From positions 103,288,823 through 103,352,822 of the forward strand of contig NC_064822.1 of assembly GCF_024166365.1 (NCBI RefSeq): a DNA stretch of 64,000 nucleotides, given 5' to 3'. The notes beneath the pieces were generated by a model that was given only the letters and a program-made list of their open reading frames with translations, ran no database searches and had not been told where the DNA came from. Below are positions 33,122 to 43,041 of the stretch, piece after piece. The first letter of the stretch is position 1; every line of letters begins with the position of its first letter. Both the position numbers and the translations under genes were made by a program. The stretch is from Elephas maximus indicus. Its lineage: Eukaryota > Chordata > Mammalia > Proboscidea > Elephantidae.

Positions 33122-33262
33122 ATTTTGCTACTCATTCATTTGTTCAACAAATATCCATTGATTATTTACTATGGGCCGGGAATTGTTCTAAGCTCTTGGG
33201 AAGACATTAGTGAAAAAACAGATAAAGATCTCTGCCTATCTGGAGAAATGTTGTAATAATCA
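33122..33262 (+). repeat. L2-like 3' end
   Basis: CATTCATTTGTTCAACAAATATCCATTG, ACTATGGGCCGGGAATTGTTCTAAGC and CAGATAAAGATCTCTGCC form the L2-type pattern. The right part, with the L1 sequence that follows, was copied a second time at about 34263-34400. Confidence 0.6.
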
Positions 33263-34062
33263 TCCTTATATGTGTTCCATTTTGCAAATATGTAAGAATA
33301 TTTGTAAGATAAATTCCTAAGAGTTGATATACTTGATTAGAGCATTTTTGATGGAGGTCACCAAAAGAACTTGTACCAACTTTAAAATTCCATCAGCAAT
33401 ACATGATATAGTGCCTGTTTTACATACTTTTGCCCATAGCCTTACAAGCTTTTTGATCTTTGCCAAACTGATAGCTAAAAAACAGTCTCATCACAGTTTA
33501 TTTTGCATTTATCTTTAGTGAGTTTAAGCATCTTTTTACCTGCTTAAGAGACTATGCGTTTTCTTTTCCCATATTGCTTATTTATATCATTTGCCCAGTT
33601 TTCTATTGGATTGTTGATCTTTTTCTCATTGATTTATGGATACTCACTGTATTTTAGGAAAATGAGGATATGAGCTGCAATATTTTTCCTAGCTTTTGCT
33701 GTCTTTAAATCTGCTTAGAGTGTGCCTTCCTCAAATAATTTATTTTAAATTTTTATGTAGTTGAATTTATTAATGTTTTATTATATAGCTTCAGCTTTTT
33801 ATTTATTTTTTGGTCATACTTAGAAGACATTTTGCTCTAACATTATATTAGAAATTCTACATTTTTTAGTATTATTACTATTTCATTATTTATCTTTAAT
33901 CCATCTGGACTTTATTTTGGAGTAGGGTGTAAGAAAGGGATCCCATTCTATTGTTTAACAGAGGGCTACCACTAGTCCCACATCGTTTAGTGAATAATCT
34001 GTCTTTTTCACATTGACGTCCATTAGCACCTTCCTCATATCTTGAGCATGCATTTGGGTCTA

Positions 34063-34491
34063 GCTAAAAAACAAATGGTTTGTGCTCGTCTATTAACTGA
34101 AAGGTTGGTGGTTCAATCCCACCCAGCAGCTCCACAGGAGAAAGACCTGGTGATCTGCTTCCATAAACATTACAGATAAGAAAATCCTGTGCAGCACAGT
34201 TCTACTGTCACACATGAGGTCGCCATGAGTCAGAATTGACTCCACAGCAAAAGGATTTTTTTGGGGAAGACATTAGTGAAAACACAGATAAAGGTCTCTG
34301 CCTGACTATCCTCATATGTGTTCCATTTTGCACACTTGTGAAAATATTTGTGAGATAAATTCCTAAGAAAAGATATACTTCATTACAGCATTTTTGACAG
34401 ATTTTCTTGGCTGTAATTTTTATGGAAGCAGATTGAACTGCCAACTTTCTGCTAGTAGACGAGCACAAACCATTTACGCTATCCAGGGACC
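34063..34491. mobile_element. Composite AfroSINE insertion with inverted head and templated filler
   Basis: The 10-bp direct repeat TTTGGGTCTA at 34053-34062 and 34492-34501 bounds a 429-bp insert in antisense L1. Inside, a plus-oriented AfroSINE lacking its first bases (34073-34262) is followed by a copy of local sequence (34263-34400, homologous to 33200-33350). An inverted AfroSINE head (34408-34491) comes last. A 20-bp exact inverted repeat links 34073-34092 and 34456-34475. Confidence 0.85.
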
Positions 34492-35401
34492 TTTGGGTCT
34501 ACTTATGGACTGTCCTGTCTATTTATGCACCAGTGATCTACTGTTGTTAATTATTACATCTTTAGGATATGCTTCAATATTCTAAAGGATTTATTCCCGT
34601 ATTTTACTTATTTTTTTCCAGAAATTAGTTGAATATTCTTCCATTGTTATTTTTCCTTTTGAATTTTAGAAATCCAATCATCTAGTTCTAAAAGAAGCTT
34701 GTTGCTATTTTTATTGAGACCATATTCCATTTTGAGTTAATTTTTGTATATTTTACAAGGAAGGGGTCCCACGTCATTGTTTTGCATGCAGATATCCAGT
34801 TGTCTAAGCACCCTCCATCGAATTGTCCTGGCATACTTGTTAAAAATCAATTGACCATAAAAGCGAGGGATTATTTTTGGACTTTCAAGTCTATTCCATT
34901 GGTCTATATGTCTATCCTAGACCATTACCACAGTCTTGATTACTGTAGCTTTGTAGCAAGTTTTGAAATTGGAAAGTGTAAGTCCTCTAACTTTGTTCTT
35001 CTTTTTCAAGATTCTTTTAGCTTTTCTGCATCCTTTCAATTTTTGTATGAATTTAAGCTCTGCTTGCCAATTTCTGGGAAAAAAAAACAAAATAAAACAT
35101 AGATGAGATTTTGATAGGGATTGCCTTGAATCTGTAGATCAATTTGGGAGAATATTTTCATCTTAGCAATATTAAATGTTCTGAGCCATGAAAACAGGAT
35201 ACCTTTCCATTTTGGTCTTTAGTATTTGTCAACATTGTTTTGTAGTTTTCAGAGTACAGGTTTTATACTTCCGCTATTAAATTTACTCCTAAGACTTTAT
35301 TCTTTTTAATGCTATTTTAAATGGAATTGTTTGCTTAATTTCATTTTTGAGTTGCTCATTGCTAGTGTGTAGAAATACAATTGGCTTTTGTATATTAATC
35401 T

Positions 35402-35541
35402 TGGAGCCCTGGTAGCACAGTGATTAAGAGCTCAGCTACTAACCAAAAGGCCAGCAGTTTGAATACACCAGTTGCTAATTTTTTTTTTTTTTACTTGAAA
35501 ACTCCATGGCGCTGTTCTACTCTGTCCTATAGGGTTGCTAT
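35402..35541 (+). mobile_element. AfroSINE in antisense L1
   Basis: GGAGCCCTGGTAGCACAGTG, CCAGCAGTTTGAATACACC, an internal poly-T, then CTCTGTCCTATAGGGTTGC. It is short and lacks the last GGCAATGG part. L1 text continues on both sides (ATTAATCTT / TTTATCTT). Confidence 0.9.
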
Positions 35542-35743
35542 TTATCTTGTATTCTGCAGCTTTATTGACTTCATTAATTTGTTCTAATAGATTTTTTGTG
35601 GATTCCTTAGAATTTTCTGTATACAAGATCATATCATCTTCTAACAGAGAGAGTTTTACTTCTTCCTTTCCAATCTCGGTAATTTTTAATGCATTTCCTT
35701 TCTCAATTTCCCTGGCTATAACCTTCTATTTTGGTTTGCATTC

Positions 35744-35775
35744 AAGCATTTAACCACTGCACCTCCAGGGCTCCT
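35744..35775 (-). mobile_element. AfroSINE head remnant
   Basis: TTTAACCACTGCACCTCCAGGGCTCC is the antisense SINE head only, about 30 bp. Confidence 0.65.
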
Positions 35776-36212
35776 TTTGCCCCTCCCTTAAAAAAAAATA
35801 GTGGTTATTAAATATTTCAGTATTAGTCCTGCGATCAGGTGATAGAAAATGGTTGTTTAAACTAGAATGGTAGAGATGGAGGTTATAAGAAGTGCTTAGA
35901 TTCAGGATATATCGTAAGATAGAGACAATGGGGTTTACTCCTTTATTGAATATTTGCTGGGAGAAACAAAACAAAAGAGATCAAAAAGATGCACTAGAAA
36001 CGTGCAAGAAAAAATTGAAGAAAACTTTAAAATTCTACCTGGAGACACATAAGAAATGAAAAAATGGACACACATATCATGTAATGTAATGTAGTGAGTG
36101 GCAGATGAGGATATGGGAATGAGAAGGTGAGGGGTCTCAGACTGCTTTCACAGTGGAATTCATATATACAGGTTATGTGTGGGGAGCTAGTGTGGCAGCC
36201 CATCAGGGGAAT
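35776..36212. other. Spacer, nothing identified
   Basis: No gene or named repeat. Confidence 0.5.
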
Positions 36213-36432
36213 TATTTTTTCTTTCTTGTGCTTTAGATGAAGGTTTACAGAGAAAATTAGTTTCTCAGTAAATAATTAAAACACATATTGTTTTGTGACA
36301 TTGGTTGCCAACTCCACGATGTGTCAACACTCTCCCCTTCTCAACCTTGGGTTCCCCATTATTAACTTTCTTGTCCCCTCCTGCTATCTCTGTCAGACCA
36401 GTAATACCAGGGGTATTTTTGTGTGAGAGACT
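36213..36432 (-). mobile_element. L1 3' UTR, short, internally deleted
   Basis: Matches the beginning of the L1 3' UTR at 999-1830 (GCTTTAGATGAAGGTTTACAGAG, CATATTGTTTTGTGACATTGG). It then skips from TTTCTTGTCCCCTCCTGC to CTCTGTCAGACCAGTAA, so about 130 bp of the usual 3' UTR is missing. Confidence 0.85.
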
Positions 36433-36436
36433 GCAG

Positions 36437-36649
36437 TAAAAAACCAAACCAAATTGCCATTGAGTGGATTCTGACTTGTAAAAACCCTATAGGACACAGT
36501 AGAACTGCCTCATAGGGTTTTCAAGGCTGTAAATCCTTACATAAGCAGACTACCACAACTTTCTCTTGCACAGTGGCTGGTGGGTTCGAACAGCTAACAT
36601 TTTTGGTTAGCAGCCTAGCGTTTTAAGCACTGCACCACCAGGGCTCCTT
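36437..36649 (-). mobile_element. AfroSINE, antisense, full length
   Basis: AAACCAAACCAAATTGCCATTGAG to CACCACCAGGGCTCC, with the longer AfroSINE body (AAGGCTGTAAATCCTTACATAAGC). Confidence 0.92.
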
Positions 36650-37053
36650 GACAGTGAAAATAAGGGAGCAGGAAACAGGCAAATATGTGAGCTTGTGCCA
36701 GTAATTGCCTCAGTCTCTAAGAGAGGGAAGATTGAATATAGATGGGTCGTTAGACCTATACATCAAAGATTGCTTTTGAGGAAGGGAGTGGCTGTAAGAT
36801 GCAGATGATAAATTGTTTACCACAGTTTATGTGACCCCACTTTTATCCTCTGTTAGGATTAGGGTTTGATCTGGAGAAGGATGGCCTTCTGACTCATGCC
36901 CACAAACTATATAATCTAAATAGGTCCACTTTGGAGCAGTTCCCTTAAGAATATTTTTAAAAGGAACAAAAAGGCACAAAGATGTTGTTATTGACTTATC
37001 ACTTATTCTAAAAAGTCAGTGAGCATTGTTAATCTAACCTCCTAACTATACCT
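36650..37053. other. Spacer, nothing identified
   Basis: No supported feature. Confidence 0.5.
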
Positions 37054-37255
37054 AAAGGAGCCCTGGTGGTGCAGTGGTTAAGTGCTTGGCTGCTAACTGA
37101 AATATTGGTGGTTCAAATTCACTCAATGGGGAAAAAGACCTGGCGATCTGCTCCTGTAGAGATTACAGCCTAGAAAACTCTATGGAGCAATTCTACTCCA
37201 TCACGTGGGGTTGCTATGAGTTGAAAATCAACTCAAAGGCACCTAACAACAATAC
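37054..37255 (+). mobile_element. AfroSINE ending in the RTE1 tail
   Basis: GGAGCCCTGGTGGTGCAGTG through CCTGTAGAGATTACAGCC to AACTCAAAGGCACCTAACAACAA. The ending GGCACCTAACAACAA is the same as the RTE1 3' end (46730-46745), not the GGCAATGG of other AfroSINEs. Confidence 0.92.
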
Positions 37256-38620
37256 AGCTGTACCTTGAATTTAGATGACTTAAGGGAGCACCAGATGTTC
37301 CACATGAGGTGCATGATTGCCTACACTCTCTACTAAAACTCTCTTTTCCTTGATGAAATAGAAATATTTGTCAACCTGGAGGATAATTGACCCAAAGGTA
37401 ATTACTATTGATATATAACCATTATCCATATTTTAGAAATACACTTTGGAATGAAGTGTATTTTTTTCTGAAAAATTTTTTTTATATTCACATTAAAAAA
37501 AATTATAAAGTATTTCCCTTGCCTTCCACTATTCTTTCCTCTTAAAATAGAATTTATCACGCATTTAAGATAAAAAGTTCAAAATAAAAGTATAAATAGA
37601 TTAAAATTATTATTACTTTGAGTTTTAAGAAATTAAGAAAAATAGCCAAAGCAAAATAAAATCTTACCTTTTAAAAATGCTTATAAGGGTAGAACATAAT
37701 GATATATGCTAAGTATTTCATTAAAAAGATCATGGGGGTCAGCCTGCATATTAGGTTGTGAGCTTATTGGCCACCCCCTCTGCAATGAATCTTTTGTTAC
37801 AAGGTACTAATTTATTTGAACGAATCTGTATAAACATCACTCTGAGAAAGAGGGACTGATACATAGCTCCAGCACAGAAAAGAGCAATGACTGCGCTCAT
37901 TAAAATGTGTGTGCCAAAGCAACAATGTGCTGAGGACTCAGAAGGGGTTTGGCTCACAGGTACTGGTAGATACAGAATGTGTTAATCAGCTTGGTATCTT
38001 CAAAGCTGAATGAAAACACTATCTTGAGACACATAGACATCCACCACCTTGGGCCCCGAGAAGGTCCCTATTCTATCCATCATGCGGTCAACTCCTATCT
38101 CAGACACCCAGGATGTCATCAACAGCACACTTGAAATAGTCTTTTTCCTTTGAATCAGTTAGAGCAAGTGGCCAATCTGTGTATTTGTTTTTTGGCAATC
38201 AGGGAGTTAGACAACTTTAGCCAGGCATTTCAATATTTTAAGTGCCTCCAGGTTAAGTGGATGAAACAGTCTTCATTCAGCAACCAGTACCCACCTTGGG
38301 TACCTTTTAAATACCCCATCTTTTCTTATTACTTTTGGAATTTTATACTCTCAAAACTCTCAGATGAGACAAACATGTCTGGACTTAGTTACTATACTGC
38401 TCCATCCTGGTGCTTATTTTTCAGTCTTCACTTTACTATCTTGATACATACAATAAAATAAGCAATGACACACTTGAACCTTTTATTCTCCAGACCCAAG
38501 AGGTTATTTTCATCAAATGGCAGTTTTTAAAGTGATCACGTTAACCATGAATGTATTTCATCCTCTGCCTATGTTTTCCCATCATCTTTTAACCAACCAC
38601 AAAATGAAACCTCCATAAAC
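37256..38620. other. AT-rich region downstream of OR-C
   Basis: 37440-37720 is very AT-rich. No repeat family, RNA gene or coding region that I can support. Confidence 0.5.
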
Positions 38621-38624
38621 TGAG

Positions 38625-40036
38625 GGGCACATTTATTGCTTCAACATTTTATGTAGAGCTGTTTTCACCTCCTGGTTCTTCAGACTACAGGTGACAGGGT
38701 TCAGCAAGGATGTGATCACACTGGACTAAATAGAGACCACTTGCTCCAACGTGGAGCCTGAGAGAGGGCTCATGTACCTAAACAAAGCTGCCCCATACTA
38801 CAAAAGCACCATAGTGAGATGAGAGGAAATGGATGCTCAGGATGGCAGAGATGATTTTAGAGTAAGAGAAGAGGATCAGGGGATGTGTTACAAATTCTAG
38901 GAATGCACGTGACCCAGCAAGAAGGCCTCATTGGCAGTGAGATTGAAGCCACCGGCAAGGCTTCTCCCACTCTGTGGCAGCTTCCCCCCACTCACAGCCG
39001 GCCAAGCTCAGGTTTCTAACTGTGGCCTGGCCGGACCACACGGCTTGGGCTCTAACCTGAATTTGGTGCCAAAATCCAGAGCATGCAGGACCTGAAGAGC
39101 CATGGCCCTGAACTTGACTCCGGACCTGAACTTTGCCAGGCACTCAGCTGCACCAGAGGCCATCTGCAAAGCATAAGTTCCCTTCCTTTGCAAATGACTC
39201 AGCACCTGGATCTCCAAATATAGACATGGGAGGGATCCAGGTGTTGGATTTTGGGCACCAATCCCGCCCCTTAGGGACTGGAGGGCATAAAAGCTCCAAG
39301 CTCCCCTGGGACTGGGAGTGCAGGGTCTTTAGGCCCCACGTTGCTCCTTGCTTGCTGCCAACAGTAAATTTCCACTTTCTGTTTCCCTTGCAAATGGTGG
39401 TGTGGAGCCTTTCTTACTTCTATTGGCTAATAAGACCTGAGATGAACCCTCCTTCAGTTACAGGATTAGTGCAAGACAGAGGGAAGAGTGAAGGCAGCTC
39501 ACAGCTGAAGTGAGGGATAACGGTGGGACCACAGAAGTGTAAGTTGTTAATTAAAATATGCATTCTTTGGTCAGGAGTTTAGGAGCTCAACCACCCATGC
39601 TGCAATCACTGTTCCAACACAAAGAGGCCTGTACATAACCACACCACAGAGCATAGGGTGGCAGATGGCCGCAGAGTGATCACAGACTATGGCAGAGAGT
39701 AGGCAGGCCTCTGTCCTCCTAGAGAATAGGAGAAAGAAACTCTAGGTGATGCAGCCCCATGTAGAGGTGGTTTTCCTTTGAGTTAATAAATTTCTGCAGC
39801 ATTTTGGGCATGGTGACAGAAGAGAGGCAAAGATCCAGGAATGAAAGGTGACCTGGGAAGAAGCACATGGGTGTTTTAAGATGAGAATCAATCCTTTTCT
39901 CTAAGATCATCATCAGGTTCCCCATTAGGATCAGGAGGATAAATCACCAGGAACAGTATAAAAAGAATGATCTAGATCTAGGGATTTCTGGACAATCCCA
40001 AGAGGACAAACAGTAAGGATGGTGAGATTTTTCAAG
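38625..40036 (-). pseudogene. Olfactory receptor pseudogene OR-C, split by a solo LTR
   Basis: Minus-strand OR sequence can be followed from LKNLTILT (start codon now TTG, about 40035) through GNLMMILEKRIDSHLKTPM and LSFLDLCLSSVTMPKMLQ (39925-39719) to the TM3-TM5 region. After the LTR it resumes with TM5-TM7 (38640-38940; the plus-strand text CTGGTTCTTCAGACTACAGGTGACAGGGTTCAG is the TM7 end). Frame changes and stops occur near 39750 and 39930, and deletion removes the IC3/TM6 part around 38822 (about 60 bp). The solo LTR enters at the codons that read CTDPTAN in OR-B. No function is possible. Closest in this window to OR-A and OR-B. Confidence 0.9.
38944..39462. mobile_element. Solo LTR (ERV1-like) inside OR-C
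   Basis: A 519-bp segment starts TGAAGCCACC and ends TTCAGTTACA. It is flanked by AGAT (38940-38943) and GGAT (39463-39466), a 4-bp target duplication with one difference. Plus-strand CATAAAAGCTCC (39289-39300) could be a TATA box and CAACAGTAAATTTCC a polyadenylation region, so it probably reads on the plus strand. A 4-bp duplication suits gammaretrovirus-like ERV1. GC-rich compared with the host sequence. Confidence 0.8.
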
Positions 40037-40429
40037 ATTAGAGAATCTGGCCCTAAAAGGAAATATAATGCTGTTGAGTCATCCCAGAAGAACAGGACTG
40101 TCTCTGCTATGGAAAATATGACTTCTAGCTTAAAGGTATAAATAAAAAATTATGATGCCAAGGAGTTTTCCTCTGGGCCAAACGTAACACCCTCATCACT
40201 ACTTCAACTCTGGGGAAATACAGCATTCCGAAGTCCTGCCTTCCTGAAGCCTTTCTTAATACCCATTTATTTATTCACCAAATATTTAGTAAGCATGCAG
40301 GTGCTAAGTGGGTAGGTTTTGGGGGCTGTGGAGTCCAGAATCTGATAAAAGAAGGAAAAGAACAAACAGATTACAGATTAATAAAGTGACAAACTGCTCA
40401 ACCTCCTAAAATATTTCATCTCTGTCATG

Positions 40430-41035
40430 ACATAATTTTGTGAATTTGGCAAGGGACTTTCTCCTTCCCCTTCCTGAACTCAGTTCCCTCTGCTATGCAA
40501 TGAAAGGTTTGGAACAGTTGCCTATTAAGATTCCTTGCATCTACAAGATCAGGAGGACTGAAAAGCACTGCCAGGATCCAGTTCTTCCTTGGACCCTTGT
40601 GTCAGGCTACTTCTGCTTCACTTTGAGAGACAAATGATGTGGGATGCTCAAAGACCTAACTTAGGTCTCAGCAAAAGCCAGTTTTCTTTTCTAACTATTT
40701 GAAAACTGGGTGTTTAATGCAGCTAAGCAAAAGTCACTGTGTGCTTAGTTGGATAAAGGCTATAGTGTTGACATGCATGGATTCTGGTTTGAGTCAGTAC
40801 CTGTGAAGGAGCTTTGGCTCCTTCTTCTTTTTCTTCCTTCTCCTTCATCCTTTACCTTCTTTGGTTCTTAGAAGGGCTTCTGGCTAGCTTGTCTGACTTT
40901 TATAATTTTTCCTAATATTCTTCTTCTTGATAATCATGTGTCCAGCTGGAACTTTGAGAGAGATAGTGAGTAATGAGGGGCCCAGGGACTGGAGTCTAAT
41001 CCTTACTCATGGGTGAAGTAGCAGCAGCCAGTTAC
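40430..41035 (-). promoter_or_regulatory. Duplicated OR upstream block (copy upstream of OR-C), with MIR
   Basis: The MIR patch TTTGGCAAGGGACTTTCTCC is followed by GTCAGGCTACTTCTGCTTCAC, AGTTGGATAAAGGCTATAGTGTTGACAT, GCTTCTGGCTAGCTTGTCTGACTT and CTTACTCATGGGTGAAGTAG. The order matches the blocks at 12640 and 29690. It lies only about 0.4-1.0 kb from the pseudogene start, against about 2.7-3.5 kb for the other two, so the intervening part is shortened. Confidence 0.45.
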
Positions 41036-41655
41036 CTGGGCCCCTGAGATATGCATCCACTTTGCCAATATGGTGGTTTGGGGAAACCAGAGGTTGTAGG
41101 GCAGGCAATAAGGGTTTCCAAACTCCTCTGCTAGCTAGAGACCAGTCTGAGGCTTTCTCAGGTTTGGCAGAGCTTGATCTTCAACTGTACACTTGCATGT
41201 ACGCACACTTTCACACACACTCTCTCACATACATACAAATAGACAAGCCTTACTGCTAGAATTACAGGATTCTTTGGATCATTTTTCTTCAGTCTCTAAC
41301 CTGCTGCATGTATTCCGTGCAGCCTCTCTTGCAAGTGTCCTTCCAGCCTCTGAACTTATTCAGGGACTCCCTTTCATCAACTACTTGTGGAAGTGATTTA
41401 AAAGCTTGTTTACCTCCATTTTGCCTAAAACTCTGATATATTACCTATGTGACCATTCCATAAACATCTAAACAAGCATTAATATTTTTCATCTTAAAAA
41501 CAAAACAAAAAACCCCCTTGACTACAGATCCCATAAACCCACTGTCCCATTTCTCCAATTGATGAACAAAAGTATATAATTTTTCTGAAGTACCATTTAT
41601 TCACTTATTTATGTTGTCTTTTTTCATTCGTGCTTTTGTTTTAATATTAGATACC
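41036..41655. other. Spacer with CA-rich tract
   Basis: CACACTTTCACACACACTC near 41205-41230. No supported gene. Confidence 0.5.
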
Positions 41656-41833
41656 ACTCCATCAAAAAAAAAAAAAAAAACCCATTGCTATCAAGTTGAT
41701 TCCAACTCATAGCAACCCTATAGGACAGAGTATAACTGCCTCATAGAGTTTCCAAGGAGTGCCTGGTGGATTTGAACTTCCAACCTTTTGATTAGCAGAC
41801 AAAACTCTTAACCACTACATCACCAGGGTTTCC
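41656..41833 (-). mobile_element. AfroSINE, antisense, with target duplication
   Basis: A17 run, then CCATTGCTATCAAGTTGATTCC through CATCACCAGGGTTTCC. AATATTAGAT occurs at 41644-41653 and again at about 41834-41843. Confidence 0.9.
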
Positions 41834-43041
41834 AATATTAGATGACCCGTTGTTAAAAGTTAGATCCATCAGCCTTGGCCTTGCATTTTCTTCTCAGAAT
41901 TTTATGGTTTCAGAAAATCCTACAGCTTTTTTTAAAATTGCTTTTGTTTGTTCTCTCTCTCTTTCACTTTCTGAACTCTTGGTATACACGGAAATCTCTG
42001 TGAAGACACTATCTCAATAAAAAATTTAAAAGAACAGAGACTTCGTGACTCTATACATCAAACAATACAGTCTTTGCAAAAAAAAAAAAAGTTTGGAAAA
42101 GTCACTAACCCAAAGAACCACCACAGTCTTCAACAACAACAACAAAACACAAAACAGTAAACCTTGAGAAAAGGGGGATATCTGATTTCCAGAGTCAGTA
42201 CATTATAATTCAATCATCTCATTTTCAACAAAAAATCACAAGGTATACAGAGAAACAGAAAGTATGGCCCACTCAAAGGAATGAAATAAAGTGATAGAAA
42301 CCATCCCTGAGGAAGCACAGATATTGGACATACTATACAAAGATGTTAAAACAACTCTATCATATATACTCAAAGAGCTAAAGAAAAACATGGAGAAAGA
42401 ACTAAAGGAATCAGGAAAACTATGAACAAATATAAACATCAATAAAGATATAGATGTTATAGAAAGGAACCAAACAGAAATTATGGAGCTCAAAAGTACA
42501 ATAGCATAAACGAAAAATTCAACTAGAAGAATTCAAAAGCAGATTTGAGCAATAGAAGAAGAATTAGCAAATGTGAAGATAGAAAAACGGAAATTATTGA
42601 GTCTGTTGAGTAGAAAGAAAAAAGAATGAAGAAAAGTGAACTGAACCTAACGTCCATTAAGTAGACCAGCGTATGCATTATGGGAGTCCCAGAAGAGGAA
42701 CAGAGAAAAAAAAGAGGTAGAAAGAATAAATGAAGAAATAATGGCCCCGAACTTCCCAAATTTGATGAAAGACGTGACTCTGCATATACAAGAAATCCAA
42801 CAAACTCCAACTACGATAAATTCATAAAGATCCACACTGAGATACATTATCATCAGACTGTCTAAAGACAAAGAATTTTGACAGCATCAAGAGAGTAGAA
42901 ACTCATCATGCACAAGGGATGCTCAATAAGATTAACAGCTGATTTCTCATGAGAAACCGTGGAGGCCAAAATGCAATTGGGATGACATATATAAAGTGTT
43001 GAAAGAAAAAAAAATCTGTTAGCCAAGAATTCTATATCCAG

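Larger units (their letters stand above)
32760..35740 (-). mobile_element. Old L1 (3' UTR and ORF2), antisense, with several insertions
   Basis: Antisense L1M-like 3' region (CATTCCACATCAGTACACACAGAG, TTTTTCAATGGCTGTCTAG) is followed from 33440 by further old L1 sequence. The stretch 34500-35740 is typical antisense L1: CTATTCCATTGGTCTATATGTC, CTTTGTAGCAAGTTTTGAAATTGG, GTGTAGAAATACAATTGGC. Insertions are an L2-like stretch (33122-33262), the composite SINE insertion (34063-34491) and an AfroSINE (35402-35541). Confidence 0.8.
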
